Assembly (NCBI GenBank): GCA_947494965.1
Contig: CANLWV010000010.1
Coordinates: forward strand, 1-64,000
DNA: 64,000 nt
Direction: 5' to 3'
From: an uncultured Salinicoccus sp.
GTDB taxonomy: Bacteria > Bacillota > Bacilli > Staphylococcales > Salinicoccaceae
Shown here: in pieces, positions 51,007-61,753 of the stretch
Position numbering within the stretch: position 1 is the stretch's first letter
Layout: each line of letters starts with the position of its first letter
Position numbers and translations under genes: made by a program
Notes under the pieces: model-generated
Told to the model about the DNA's origin: nothing
The model's input: the letters and a program-made list of their open reading frames with translations, nothing else
The model's database searches: none

Positions 51007-52638
51007 TCAGGCTCTTGTGCGATCTTTGCGTTGACGGCGCTTCATCGAATCATTTGGTTCTCGTCTGAGTGATTTGGAGACTGCGATGATCATGGCGATG
51101 AGGACAAGTCCAAACGGCAGACCGGCCAGCAGTGAAGCGGCTTGTAGGCTTGTCAGGCCGCCAGCGATGATCAGGGTGACTGTAAGGAAACCAAGCAGTA
51201 CTCCCCAGATGACTTTAAGGCGTGTACTTGGCGAATCCGTGTTCCCTGAGGTCATTCCCGCCACGATGAATGTTGCCGAGTCTGCTGATGTGACAAGGAA
51301 TGTAAAAATCAGCAGTATTGCGAGGGCTGAGAACAATTCAGTCAGCGGCAGCTGATCGAACAATGCGAAAAGTGCTGCAGTATCATCTTCGAGTACGAGT
51401 GCTCCGATATTTGTTCCATTGAACAGATCAGAGTAGATCGCCGTACCACCCAGGGCACCGATCCAGAGGAAGGAAAGTATCGGTGGAATGATGAGGATTC
51501 CCATTACATACTCGCGTATGGAGCGCCCTTTGGAGACGCGGGCCACGAAGGAACCGATGAACGGACTCCAGGCGATGACCCACGCCCAGTAGAAGACCGT
51601 CCACTCCTGCACCCAGACTTCACCGGTATAAGGTTGCATGCGCAACGAATACCCGACATAGTTGGATAGGTAATCACCAAGCCCCACAACGATGCTCTCC
51701 ATGATGAACGTGAAAGGACCAACAGCCATTATGAAGATGGTGATGACAGCGGCAAGCAGCATGTTAAGGTTGCTCAGCCATTTGATGCCGCGTTTCAGGC
51801 CGGTCGTCGTCGACAGTATGAAGAAGCCTGTCATCAGGGCAGTAAGTATGATTTGGGTCAACGGCCCCGATGGGATGCCGTAGGCTATGTTCAGCCCCCC
51901 GTCCATCTGCATGATGCCAAGGCCAACTGATGTCGCCATCCCTGTAACAGTGGCGACCACGGCAAGTATATCTATGGATTTCCTCAGCTTCTGGTTATAG
52001 TCATTGCCGAGTATCGGTTCGAGCGAGGTGGAGACCAGGCCGTCCTTCTTCTTGCGGTATTGGTTGTAGCCAATTGCAAGGCCGGCTACCCCAAATATGG
52101 ACCATTGGGAAATCCCCCAGTGGAAGAATGAATAGCCCATGGCCATGCGCGCCGCCTCCACGGACTCAGTCTCTCCACCCGGAAAGGGTGAGATCATATA
52201 ATGGCTCATCGGTTCCGCGACACCGAAGAACACGAGACCTACACCCAATCCGCCGGAAAACAGCATGCCGATCCATGAACGGAAAGAGAATTCAGGTTTC
52301 GAATTATCTCCCCCGAGCTTGATGCGGCCATATGGCGAGAGCGCCAGGAAAATCAGGAATAGAGCAAATCCAAATACTGCAATCATGAAGAACCAACTGA
52401 ATAATCCGGCAATCCAGCCATAGACTGAGCTTGATGCAGCTTCGAACTTGCCAGGTATGATCGTTGCCACCAAGGCAGCAGCGATGATGATTGAAGCGGC
52501 GGTCCAGAACACCAACCCTAGGCTTGACCCTTTTTTTGGCTCCAGGTTCTTATCCGGTCGTTTCTCTTTTTCGAATTTGGAACTTTTCTTCGACTTATCC
52601 CCCTTTTTGGGATTACTGTCTAAATTGCCATTGTCCAA
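51007..52638 (-). CDS. BCCT family betaine/choline/carnitine transporter
   Basis: A 543-residue secondary carrier with 12 helices and a charged, Lys-rich N-terminal tail (about 1-38). Family signatures: SGGLGVGLVFFGVAEPMSHY in helix 3 and the Trp/aromatic box region FHWGISQWSIFGVAGLAIGYNQYRKK, plus WAWVIAWSPFIGSFVARVSKGRS. It takes up compatible solutes such as glycine betaine with Na+ or H+ (OpuD type). The start is TTG at 52638 behind GGGGGAG. The long basic tail may tune osmotic activation. Confidence 0.92.
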   Translation of the reverse strand: MDNGNLDSNPKKGDKSKKSSKFEKEKRPDKNLEPKKGSSLGLVFWTAASIIIAAALVATIIPGKFEAASSSVYGWIAGLFSWFFMIAVFGFALFLIFLALSPYGRIKLGGDNSKPEFSFRSWIGMLFSGGLGVGLVFFGVAEPMSHYMISPFPGGETESVEAARMAMGYSFFHWGISQWSIFGVAGLAIGYNQYRKKKDGLVSTSLEPILGNDYNQKLRKSIDILAVVATVTGMATSVGLGIMQMDGGLNIAYGIPSGPLTQIILTALMTGFFILSTTTGLKRGIKWLSNLNMLLAAVITIFIMAVGPFTFIMESIVVGLGDYLSNYVGYSLRMQPYTGEVWVQEWTVFYWAWVIAWSPFIGSFVARVSKGRSIREYVMGILIIPPILSFLWIGALGGTAIYSDLFNGTNIGALVLEDDTAALFALFDQLPLTELFSALAILLIFTFLVTSADSATFIVAGMTSGNTDSPSTRLKVIWGVLLGFLTVTLIIAGGLTSLQAASLLAGLPFGLVLIAMIIAVSKSLRREPNDSMKRRQRKDRTRA

Positions 52639-52803
52639 AATTTCTCCCCCTAAAATATCTTATTGTATACCGTTGTACCCCCGTTGTGTCGAGACTAAAC
52701 ACCATTAAAACATTGAATATCAAGCTGACTATTTTTATACTGGAAAGGGTATAATAGTTATCATAACAAAATGACATTACATGTCAAAAAGGGGTTTTGG
52801 ATT

Positions 52804-53643
52804 ATGGACGAGATAAGTATCCGGCCGTTTCAGGAGAATGATCGGGAGACTCTAGCGGCTTTCAGGTTGAGTGAACAGCAACAAGTATATTCCAGCTTGC
52901 CGACTGATGTGGTCGATGATGCTGTTGATGACCCTGATCGTGTACCTTGTGTGGTATTGAACGGGGAAGGAACGATCATCGGATTCTTCGTGCTTCATAA
53001 GCATTACCAGCATGAAGGTTACGACACACCACACGAAGTGGTCTATATAAGGTCGCTGTCGATTGATGAAAAGCTGCAGGGCCGCGGATATGGAACGCAG
53101 GTGGCGATGCGGCTGCCCATCTATATACAGGAGAACTTTTCGAATTTCGATCACCTTTACCTTGTCGTGGATGCTGAAAATACAGCAGCCTGGAACCTTT
53201 ATGAACGAGCCGGGTTTACACATACGGCAACAAAGGAAGATGGTCCGATAGGAAAGGAACGTCTTTATTACCTGGATCTGGATAGCAAGTATGTACATAA
53301 CATCAAACTAGGGAGAGATGACGCTGTACAGTTGCCGGCCATCAAAATCGATATAATCAGGAACCAGAAGGAGACCATCGGGGAGATAAAGGGCAAGGTC
53401 AATGGGGCGGAGCTTCGGATTACGCATCTGCATGTCAAGGCGGAGGAACGTGAACGCGGTGTTGCCTCAAGTGCGATGCGTCAAATTGCGACTTTCCTCA
53501 GACGCGATATGCCAGAAATCAAGCAACTGACCATTTTGACCGATGATGCAGCAGGGTGGCATAAATTGTTTGAAAAAGGCGGATTCGTCATGATGGAAGA
53601 TGAAGGTGGACAGCAGAAATTCGTGAAGTATGTAAACTATTGA
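52804..53643 (+). CDS. Tandem GNAT acetyltransferase protein
   Basis: A 279-residue protein with two GNAT domains. The first (about 1-160) has the acetyl-CoA motif LQGRGYGTQVAM preceded by SIDEKL and followed by ENTAAWNLYERAGF. The second (about 185-279) has the degenerate motif EERERGVASSAMRQIATFL and WHKLFEKGGFVMM. The substrate is unknown; the first domain looks active and the second may have lost or changed function. The ATG at 52804 follows AAGGGG; an upstream in-frame ATG at 52771 has no ribosome-binding site. Confidence 0.85.
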   Translation: MDEISIRPFQENDRETLAAFRLSEQQQVYSSLPTDVVDDAVDDPDRVPCVVLNGEGTIIGFFVLHKHYQHEGYDTPHEVVYIRSLSIDEKLQGRGYGTQVAMRLPIYIQENFSNFDHLYLVVDAENTAAWNLYERAGFTHTATKEDGPIGKERLYYLDLDSKYVHNIKLGRDDAVQLPAIKIDIIRNQKETIGEIKGKVNGAELRITHLHVKAEERERGVASSAMRQIATFLRRDMPEIKQLTILTDDAAGWHKLFEKGGFVMMEDEGGQQKFVKYVNY

Positions 53644-53651
53644 ATAAGTGC

Positions 53652-53680
53652 TTGATTCATGTTCCAATTACATGTAAGAT
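53652..53680 (+). promoter_or_regulatory. rpoE promoter
   Basis: TTGATT (53652-53657), 17-base spacer, TAAGAT (53675-53680). The spacer contains CATG repeats (CATG-N9-CATG). Confidence 0.5.
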
Positions 53681-53716
53681 ATCCTGTGATATTCGAGACT
53701 GGAAAGGATGAATGAG

Positions 53717-54232
53717 ATGAGACTGGATGACTACTCCAAGCAGATGCTGGATGAAAACTCCTTTATCGAAATGGCACATATATACCTTGAAGATGTAGGG
53801 AAAGAAGTGAACTTGTATGATATTGTCGACAAGTTCAAGGAGTTGGGCGGATATTCAGATAAGGAGATTGAAAACCGTATTGTGCAATTTTACACGGATT
53901 TGAATACGGATGGCCGTTTTCTGAGTACAGGCGAAGGCTTGTGGGGACTTAGGGATTGGTACTCGGTAGATGACATATCCGATAAGATCGCACCAACAAT
54001 CCACAAGATCGAGCTTGCCGTGGAGGATGAGCCGATTGATGGAGATGTCGAAGAAGATATCATTGACCAGGATAAGGAACTCGTCGAAGATGATACAGAG
54101 GACCTCGACTCCCCATTGTCAAAAAATGAAATTTCAGGCGAGGAGGAAGTCGACGAAACCATCGATGAAGATATAGAGTACGATGATACGGATGAACTTG
54201 AAGACTCCTACGAAGATAAACCCGATCTCTAG
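53717..54232 (+). CDS. rpoE: DNA-directed RNA polymerase delta subunit
   Basis: A 171-residue subunit specific to Firmicutes. The N-terminal HARE-HTH domain (about 1-90, [26 protein letters not shown]) binds core polymerase. The C-terminal half is an unstructured, highly acidic Asp/Glu tail that displaces nucleic acid and speeds recycling. The ATG at 53717 has AAAGGA at the right distance; the ATG at 53708 is too close to it. It is followed by pyrG as in staphylococci and bacilli. Confidence 0.93.
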   Translation: MRLDDYSKQMLDENSFIEMAHIYLEDVGKEVNLYDIVDKFKELGGYSDKEIENRIVQFYTDLNTDGRFLSTGEGLWGLRDWYSVDDISDKIAPTIHKIELAVEDEPIDGDVEEDIIDQDKELVEDDTEDLDSPLSKNEISGEEEVDETIDEDIEYDDTDELEDSYEDKPDL

Positions 54233-54247
54233 AAAAACAACTTCCAG

Positions 54248-54282
54248 TTGACATTCAGGTTAAAAGTGATATTATTTTTATT

Positions 54283-54285
<3 letters not shown>
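54248..54285 (+). promoter_or_regulatory. pyrG: pyrG promoter with GGGCTCC initiation region
   Basis: TTGACA (54248-54253), 16-base spacer, TATTAT (54270-54275), then seven bases to GGGCTCC, whose GGG begins at 54283. In B. subtilis, pyrG transcripts starting GGGC undergo reiterative G addition when CTP is low; the same start sequence is seen here. Confidence 0.75.
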
Positions 54286-55967
<1,682 letters not shown>

Positions 55968-55974
55968 CATGTTG

Positions 55975-56013
55975 AAGAGCCACGCAACCCTAATGGTTGC
56001 GTGGCTCTTTTTA
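55975..56013 (+). terminator. pyrG terminator
   Basis: AAGAGCCACGCAACC and GGTTGCGTGGCTCTT with a 5-base loop, then TTTATA. Confidence 0.9.
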
Positions 56014-56018
56014 TATGC

Positions 56019-56037
56019 GGTAACGATAATCATTGTC
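56019..56037. promoter_or_regulatory. Fur box upstream of the P1B-4 ATPase gene
   Basis: GGTAACGATAATCATTGTC matches the 19-base Fur consensus GATAATGATAATCATTATC at 16 positions. It lies about 100 bases before the start codon and about 60 bases upstream of the only good -10 (TATAAT, 56099-56104), whose -35 is poor. That spacing suits Fur as an activator, as reported for B. subtilis pfeT, rather than as a repressor. Confidence 0.7.
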
Positions 56038-56138
56038 ATCATCCACATAAAATTCAAACAAACATGCTGACAGATCATGAAACCGGTCAGGGGGTGGGTA
56101 TAATTGAAGTACAAGGATAATACTTAAGGAGTGGTCGA

Positions 56139-58013
56139 ATGAACAAGCTCCAGTTGTACTTCACAGTCATTTCAGGTCTATTGATTGCTGCAGGATTCTA
56201 CCTGGAACGTTTCACGGAAGTGTCATGGTATCCATTGATCTTTATCCTGTCATTTGTCATCGGGGGATGGTTCCAGGCTAAAGAAGGCGTGCAGCACACA
56301 GTGAGGGAGCGGAAGCTGAATGTTGAACTGCTCATGATTATTGCAGCGACCGGCGCATCCATTATAGGGTATTGGTTTGAAGGAGCGATCCTCATATTCA
56401 TCTTCAGTGTCAGTGGGACACTTGAGGCTTATGCTGAGACCAAGACCCGTGATGCTGTTGGGTCATTGATCAAAATGAAGCCGAACACTGCCAAAAAACT
56501 GTCGGCAGACGGAGGATATGAAACAGTGGAAGTGGATTCGCTGGAAATAGGAGATGTAGTAGTCGTCATGCGGGGAGACGTCTTTCCGATAGACGGTATT
56601 GTTATAGAGGGCTCGACAGAAGTCGATGAGGCATCTCTGACGGGCGAGTCCATACTGGTTGATAAAAGTGTTGATGACACTGTGTTGACAGGTTCCATCA
56701 ATGAAGGGGGCGTAGTATCTGTCAGGATGACGGTGGACAATGAGGAAACCATCTTCAATCGGATGATAGAACTGGTGAAGGAAAGCGAAAGTGTACCTTC
56801 GAAGCGCGCACAATTCATAGAACGGTTCGAAAACAGGTACGTTTGGATAGTGTTGATCACAACAGGTTTCATGCTATTTATGCCACATTACATTTTTGGA
56901 TGGGGATGGAATGAGACCTTCTACCGTGCAATGGTGCTTCTGGTCGTCGCCTCGCCATGTGCAGTGGTGGCTTCCATTACGCCAGCTACCCTTTCAGCTA
57001 TATCGACCAGTGCCAAAAAAGGTGTGTTGGTCAAGGGTGGGAGATACATGGAGCAGTTGAATGAAGTGGATTTCGTCCTGTTTGATAAAACAGGCACACT
57101 GACTAAGGGAGAACCCGCCATTACACATTTTGAAGTAGTGAAAGAATCCGAACGGTCACGCATAGCGGCGTTCATCTATGAACTTGAACGCTCCAGCAAC
57201 CATCCGCTCGCAGTCAAGATCAAGAATCACTTTGAAGGCATGAAGCAAGAAGGTGTGACGGCAACAGATGTCCGTGATGTGGTAGGTAAAGGTGTAGAAG
57301 GTATGATTGGAGGAAGACATGTCCAAGTGTTCAAAGCACAGGATGATGATTTCATGGAGTCTTATAAATCACAGCTTTTGGATAGTGGGCATACTGTTAC
57401 GATATATATCGAAGATGGCATAAAAAAAGCGCTCATCGCTCTTAAGGATGTAGAGCGGGAAGAGGCTTCAGATATAATCGGAACACTTAATAAGCTTGGC
57501 AAGGAGACGATTATGATCTCTGGTGACAACCAGAAGGCAGCAGAATCAATCGCGCATTCAATTGGTATAACTAAAGCGATAGGGGACCAGAGCCCTGAAG
57601 ACAAGGTGAAGCACATAAATGCCTATAAGGAAAAAGGGATAGTGGTGATGGTGGGTGACGGCGTCAACGATGCGCCAGGCCTCAAACAAGCCGATATCGG
57701 AGTCGCCATGGGTAAAGGTACGGGAATTGCGTTAGAGACGGCAGACATCGTTTTGATGAATGAGCAGTTGAAGCGCATACCCGAGATGATGACTGCATCA
57801 GCTCGATTGAATCGCATAATCGCACAGAACCTGTTATTTTCAGTCGCTGTCATTACCATTCTGATCATTTCGAACTTCTTTCAGGCAATCAATCTGCCCC
57901 TAGGTGTCATCGGTCATGAAGGGAGCACCATCTTGGTCATCCTGAACGGCCTGAGGATGCTTTCAGATCAGGAGTTCAGTACGCTTCATTCGTCATTTCG
58001 TCCACAAGGATGA
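56139..58013 (+). CDS. P1B-4 type heavy-metal ATPase (PfeT/ZosA-like, probable Fe(II) efflux)
   Basis: A 624-residue metal-transporting ATPase without an N-terminal metal-binding domain. Features: six to eight helices, TGES (about residue 169), SPC at 272-274 in the metal-site helix instead of CPC, DKTGT at Asp316, SSNHPL and GDGVNDAPG. The SPC motif defines the P1B-4 group (CtpD, CoaT, PfeT/FrvA), which exports Fe2+, Co2+ or Zn2+. With a Fur box upstream, Fe2+ efflux is the best guess. TAAGGAG precedes the ATG. Its last 38 bases overlap the end of the DUF2529 gene on the other strand. It interrupts the usual pyrG-DUF2529-fba order. Confidence 0.9.
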   Translation: MNKLQLYFTVISGLLIAAGFYLERFTEVSWYPLIFILSFVIGGWFQAKEGVQHTVRERKLNVELLMIIAATGASIIGYWFEGAILIFIFSVSGTLEAYAETKTRDAVGSLIKMKPNTAKKLSADGGYETVEVDSLEIGDVVVVMRGDVFPIDGIVIEGSTEVDEASLTGESILVDKSVDDTVLTGSINEGGVVSVRMTVDNEETIFNRMIELVKESESVPSKRAQFIERFENRYVWIVLITTGFMLFMPHYIFGWGWNETFYRAMVLLVVASPCAVVASITPATLSAISTSAKKGVLVKGGRYMEQLNEVDFVLFDKTGTLTKGEPAITHFEVVKESERSRIAAFIYELERSSNHPLAVKIKNHFEGMKQEGVTATDVRDVVGKGVEGMIGGRHVQVFKAQDDDFMESYKSQLLDSGHTVTIYIEDGIKKALIALKDVEREEASDIIGTLNKLGKETIMISGDNQKAAESIAHSIGITKAIGDQSPEDKVKHINAYKEKGIVVMVGDGVNDAPGLKQADIGVAMGKGTGIALETADIVLMNEQLKRIPEMMTASARLNRIIAQNLLFSVAVITILIISNFFQAINLPLGVIGHEGSTILVILNGLRMLSDQEFSTLHSSFRPQG

Positions 58014-58488
58014 ACAGGTGATCATACAGGTATAGGAATGCAGAAATATAAGGGTTAACAATTTTGTCGAAATCAGGTGTCGGAACCAGGGGACGCGGAG
58101 AGGATAAGTCGATATAATGGTGGAGTGAGTCCAGTATTTCTGCTTCATGCTTATTATAATTCGAGATGAGCACGAATTCCTTGTCCGCTTCTCCAAGCGC
58201 ATTGGCCAACTGTTTGACGGGTTCATCAAACTGGTCTGCTATAACCAGGGTCCGGTCCGGGGCGTCCAAGGATTCGACCGTTTCGAATGGTTTGGCCTTC
58301 GGCAGGGAGAGTGCCCCTTCCAGAAGGTATGATTGGATGCCGGTGAAATCGTGGAAAGTGGCCAGCCGGACTTCCCCCTCGCTGCCGACAGCCTGGGCAA
58401 TCAGGCGTGCCGCCATTTCGATTTCTTCTTCCTGGGCGTTTATATGATTATATATATTCGTCAGTTGAGTCTGTAGAATCTTATCCAT
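57976..58488 (-). CDS. DUF2529 family protein
   Basis: A 170-residue protein found between pyrG and fba in staphylococci. It starts MDKILQTQLTNIYNHINAQEEEIEMAARLIAQAV and has a SIS/phosphosugar-binding-like layout, with RTLVIADQFDEPV and FVLISNYNKHEAEIL. The role is unknown. It is on the minus strand, as in S. aureus, with its 3' end overlapping the ATPase gene by 38 bases. The overlap may limit expression of both by convergent transcription. Confidence 0.83.
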   Translation of the reverse strand: MDKILQTQLTNIYNHINAQEEEIEMAARLIAQAVGSEGEVRLATFHDFTGIQSYLLEGALSLPKAKPFETVESLDAPDRTLVIADQFDEPVKQLANALGEADKEFVLISNYNKHEAEILDSLHHYIDLSSPRPLVPTPDFDKIVNPYISAFLYLYDHLFILVDEMTNEAY

Positions 58489-58556
58489 AAGATCACTCCA
58501 TTCATGGTAGTCAGTATTTCAATGGTACCAAATCATTACCCGAAATAAAATGTATT

Positions 58557-58565
58557 TGCTATAAT
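58557..58565 (+). promoter_or_regulatory. fba promoter with extended -10
   Basis: TG-C-TATAAT (58557-58565) is an extended -10 element. No strong -35 precedes it. It lies about 45 bases before fba. Confidence 0.5.
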
Positions 58566-58609
58566 CACAGTTATGCAATAAAGCAAACAATCTACAGGAG
58601 GAAAATTAG

Positions 58610-59467
58610 ATGCCTTTAGTATCAATGACGGAAATGCTTAATAAAGCAAGAAAAGAAGGATACGCAGTCGGCCAGTATAACGTCAATAACCTGGAGTTCG
58701 CCCAAGCGATCCTAACAGCTTCACAAGAAGAGAATGCCCCGGTCATCCTGGGCGTTTCAGAAGGTGCGGCGAGATATATGAGCGGCATGACAACTGTCGT
58801 CAAAATGATTGAAGGGCTTATGCACGACCTTGATATCACAATCCCTGTGGCCATCCACTTGGATCATGGCTCGAGCTATGAAAAATGTGTCGAGGCGATT
58901 GGTGCTGGATTTACATCAGTCATGATAGATGCTTCGCATGGCCCATTTGAAGATAATGTCGCCACAACAAGGAAGGTCGTCGAGTATGCCCATGAAAGAG
59001 GCGTCTCCGTCGAAGCTGAGCTCGGTGTCGTTGGTGGCCAGGAAGATGATGTTATAGCGGACGGTGTGATCTATGCCGATCCTGCAGAGTGCCGCGAACT
59101 GGTTGAGAGGACAGGCATCGATTGTCTCGCACCTGCACTCGGTTCGGTACATGGTCCATATAAGGGGGAACCGAACCTTGGATTTGCGGAAATGGAAGAA
59201 ATCGGCAACCAGTCCGATATCCCATTGGTGCTGCACGGTGGTACGGGCATTCCGACTAAAGACATCCAAAGATCAATCTCTCTTGGAACCGCTAAAATCA
59301 ATGTCAATACCGACAACCAGATTGCGTCAGCACAGAAGGTCAGGGAAGTACTGGCCAATGATTCTGAAGTATACGATCCACGTAAATACCTCGGGCCTGC
59401 AAGGGAAGCAGTCAAAGAGACTGTACGCGGTAAAATCCGGGAATTCGGCACCTCAGGCCAAGCGTAA
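58610..59467 (+). CDS. fba: Class II fructose-1,6-bisphosphate aldolase
   Basis: A 285-residue zinc aldolase of glycolysis and gluconeogenesis, splitting fructose bisphosphate into the triose phosphates. Zinc ligand and active-site motifs: HLDHGSSYE (Asp and His), [25 protein letters not shown] and LHGGTGIP. Length is typical of the Firmicute type. ACAGGAGG precedes the ATG. A terminator follows, so the neighbouring transaldolase-like gene has its own promoter. Confidence 0.96.
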   Translation: MPLVSMTEMLNKARKEGYAVGQYNVNNLEFAQAILTASQEENAPVILGVSEGAARYMSGMTTVVKMIEGLMHDLDITIPVAIHLDHGSSYEKCVEAIGAGFTSVMIDASHGPFEDNVATTRKVVEYAHERGVSVEAELGVVGGQEDDVIADGVIYADPAECRELVERTGIDCLAPALGSVHGPYKGEPNLGFAEMEEIGNQSDIPLVLHGGTGIPTKDIQRSISLGTAKINVNTDNQIASAQKVREVLANDSEVYDPRKYLGPAREAVKETVRGKIREFGTSGQA

Positions 59468-59476
59468 CAGGCCATG

Positions 59477-59505
59477 AAAAGCCATCCACCAAGGATGGCT
59501 TTTAT
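59477..59505 (+). terminator. fba terminator
   Basis: AAAAGCCATCC-ACCAA-GGATGGCTTTT followed by ATTT. Confidence 0.87.
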
Positions 59506-59554
59506 TTGATTATTGAAGCAGATACGTATACAGTTTGAGAAGATCTGGCAGCCA

Positions 59555-59583
59555 TTGCCGACTGGGCATGACTGTTTTATAAT
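59555..59583 (+). promoter_or_regulatory. Promoter of the transaldolase-like gene
   Basis: TTGCCG (59555-59560), 17-base spacer, TATAAT (59578-59583), about 35 bases before the start codon. Confidence 0.6.
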
Positions 59584-59617
59584 GAATGAATAACCTAAAT
59601 GGAGGTCCCTTAAGTTT

Positions 59618-60268
59618 ATGAAATACTTTATCGATACAGCAAATATGGATGAAATCAAAGAGATACACGAATGGGGCGTATTGCGCGGTGTTACGACCAA
59701 TCCATCGCTTGTGGCCAAGGAGAAGGACATATCCTTCCATGACCGTCTTGTGGAAATATGCGAATTGGTTCAAGGGCCGGTAAGCGGCGAAGTGATTGCG
59801 CTTGATGCAGCAGGCATGATTGAAGAAGGACGTGAACTCGCGAAGCTTCACGAGCATATCATCGTCAAAATTCCGATGACTGACGAAGGAATGAAAGCGG
59901 TGAATGTCCTGTCATCTGAAGGGATAAAAACAAATGTGACGCTTGTATTCAATACTGTCCAGGCACTTACGGCCGCCCATGCTGGCGCAACTTATGTGTC
60001 TCCATTCATCGGCAGGCTGGATGATATCGGTCTCGACGGCATGGATCTCATCGCGGACATCCGACACATCTTCACAATCCATGGAATAGGGACGGAAATA
60101 ATCGCTGCCTCCATCAGAAATGAAGGCCATGTCCACGGTGCAGCGGCAGCAGGTGCAGATATTGCGACAATTCCTTATAAAGTATTGAAGAAACTCACAA
60201 GTCATCCACTGACTGACAAAGGCATCGACCAGTTCCTGAAAGACTGGAACAGCCAAAAGGGCCAGTAG
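59618..60268 (+). CDS. tal: Transaldolase-like protein (TalC/fructose-6-phosphate aldolase family)
   Basis: A 216-residue small transaldolase. The Schiff-base Lys is at about 84 in IIVKIPMT, with [13 protein letters not shown] and the following TTNPS motif typical of the TalC/FSA group, and GRLDDIG later. In bacilli the gene beside fba is a true transaldolase of the pentose phosphate pathway; aldolase activity on fructose 6-phosphate is the alternative. GGAGGTCC precedes the ATG. It lies 25 bases before murA2 and may be cotranscribed with it. S. aureus lacks a gene here, so this resembles Bacillus. Confidence 0.92.
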   Translation: MKYFIDTANMDEIKEIHEWGVLRGVTTNPSLVAKEKDISFHDRLVEICELVQGPVSGEVIALDAAGMIEEGRELAKLHEHIIVKIPMTDEGMKAVNVLSSEGIKTNVTLVFNTVQALTAAHAGATYVSPFIGRLDDIGLDGMDLIADIRHIFTIHGIGTEIIAASIRNEGHVHGAAAAGADIATIPYKVLKKLTSHPLTDKGIDQFLKDWNSQKGQ

Positions 60269-60293
60269 GCATTCTAAATTAAGGAGAACGACT

Positions 60294-61562
60294 ATGGTTA
60301 AAGAAGTGATAAAAGTCAGAGGGGGCAGGAAACTCTCCGGCGAAGTAGAGATCAGCGGGGCGAAAAATAGTGCGGTCGCCCTGATACCTGCGTCATTAAT
60401 GGCGTCAGACGGCGAAGTGGTCCTGGAAGGTTTGCCGGAAATCTCCGATGTAAAGACATTGATGAGCCTCCTTAATGATCTGAACATCACCACGGAACTC
60501 GACGGGACAACATTGCGCATCAATGCTGAAAAAGCAGAAAATATGCCGTTGCCAAATACAAAAGTACAATCCCTAAGAGCATCCTATTATATGATGGGGG
60601 CGATGCTTGCGCGGTTCAAGAAATGTGTGATAGGACTCCCGGGAGGATGTCCGCTCGGTCCCAGACCGATCGACCAGCACATTAAAGGATTTGAAAAACT
60701 TGGTGCCAAAGTGAAGAATGAACATGGTGCCATGTACCTTGTCGCAGAAAAGCTGAAAGGTGCGAGAATATTCTTCGATATGGTTTCGGTGGGGGCGACA
60801 ATCAACCTTATGATTGCTGCGAGTAGTGCAGAAGGTAAGACGGTGCTTGAGAATGTGGCTAAAGAACCGGAAGTCGTCGATGTAGCTTCGCTGCTCAATA
60901 ATATGGGTGCTGATATCCGAGGTGCTGGAACGGACACCATCAAGATCCATGGGGTGGAATCACTCCATGGCACCACCCACAACATCATCCCAGACCGCAT
61001 AGAAGCGGGTACCTATATGATTACAGCGGCAGCGACAGGAGAGAACTTCACGGTAAAAAACATCATCCCGACCCATATGGAGTCACTTACGGCGAAGCTC
61101 GAGGAGCTGGGGGTGCAGATTGAACTGGGAGATGATTGGGCGACCATCAGCAAACCTGAACATTACCGGCCGATTTCAGTTAAGACTCAAGTGTACCCAG
61201 GATTTGCGACTGATCTGCAACAGCCTCTAACCCCGATACTCTTTATGGCGGACGGGGTCAGCAAGATTACAGAAACGATTTATCCGGCCCGTTTCAGACA
61301 TGTCGATGAACTGAGTCGTATGGATGCAAAAATAGAACAGAAAAGCGGCTCGGCACTGATTTTCCCATCAAGGTTAAACGGGGCTGACGTCTACGCAAGT
61401 GATCTTCGTGCTGGAGCGAGTCTTCTCATCTCAGGCCTGATCGCTGAGGGTGTGACAACGATCCATAATGTGAACCATATAGATCGTGGCTACACGGATA
61501 TCGTCAAGAAACTGAAGGATTTAGGCGCTGACATCTGGCGCGAAGAGATAAAAGAAAACTGA
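60294..61562 (+). CDS. murA2: UDP-N-acetylglucosamine 1-carboxyvinyltransferase, second paralogue
   Basis: A 422-residue MurA-family enzyme that transfers enolpyruvate from PEP to UDP-GlcNAc, the first step of peptidoglycan synthesis. The catalytic and fosfomycin-target Cys is at about 119 in [11 protein letters not shown]. Other motifs: [36 protein letters not shown] and [16 protein letters not shown]. Its position between fba/tal and rho identifies it as the MurA2/MurZ/MurAB paralogue. TAAGGAGAA precedes the ATG. A terminator follows. Confidence 0.95.
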   Translation: MVKEVIKVRGGRKLSGEVEISGAKNSAVALIPASLMASDGEVVLEGLPEISDVKTLMSLLNDLNITTELDGTTLRINAEKAENMPLPNTKVQSLRASYYMMGAMLARFKKCVIGLPGGCPLGPRPIDQHIKGFEKLGAKVKNEHGAMYLVAEKLKGARIFFDMVSVGATINLMIAASSAEGKTVLENVAKEPEVVDVASLLNNMGADIRGAGTDTIKIHGVESLHGTTHNIIPDRIEAGTYMITAAATGENFTVKNIIPTHMESLTAKLEELGVQIELGDDWATISKPEHYRPISVKTQVYPGFATDLQQPLTPILFMADGVSKITETIYPARFRHVDELSRMDAKIEQKSGSALIFPSRLNGADVYASDLRAGASLLISGLIAEGVTTIHNVNHIDRGYTDIVKKLKDLGADIWREEIKEN

Positions 61563-61564
61563 TT

Positions 61565-61594
61565 AAAGGCCCGGACAGTTGTCCGGGCCTTTAA
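61565..61594 (+). terminator. murA2 terminator
   Basis: AAAGGCCCGGAC and GTCCGGGCCTTT with a 3-base loop (AGTT edge), then AAT. Confidence 0.87.
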
Positions 61595-61630
61595 TCGGAA
61601 TCGGAAAAGGAGGGCGAGCCGCATCGAACC

Positions 61631-61753
61631 TTTATCTTTGGCACCCTCTAGTGTAGAATATGTAAAGGTAATTCTCCCTGGAAAGCCCCTGTAGCACGCC
61701 CTCAATCAAAAACACCCAAACCATCTACTTAAAAATGAAAGTGACGTGAATAT
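61631..61753 (+). promoter_or_regulatory. rho promoter and C-rich leader
   Basis: TTTATC (61631-61636), 17-base spacer, TAGAAT (61654-61659). The leader from about 61685 to 61735 is rich in C and poor in G, as in rut sites, and no clear ribosome-binding site precedes the rho ATG. Bacillus rho is known to limit its own expression, so this leader may mediate Rho-dependent autoregulation. Confidence 0.45.
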
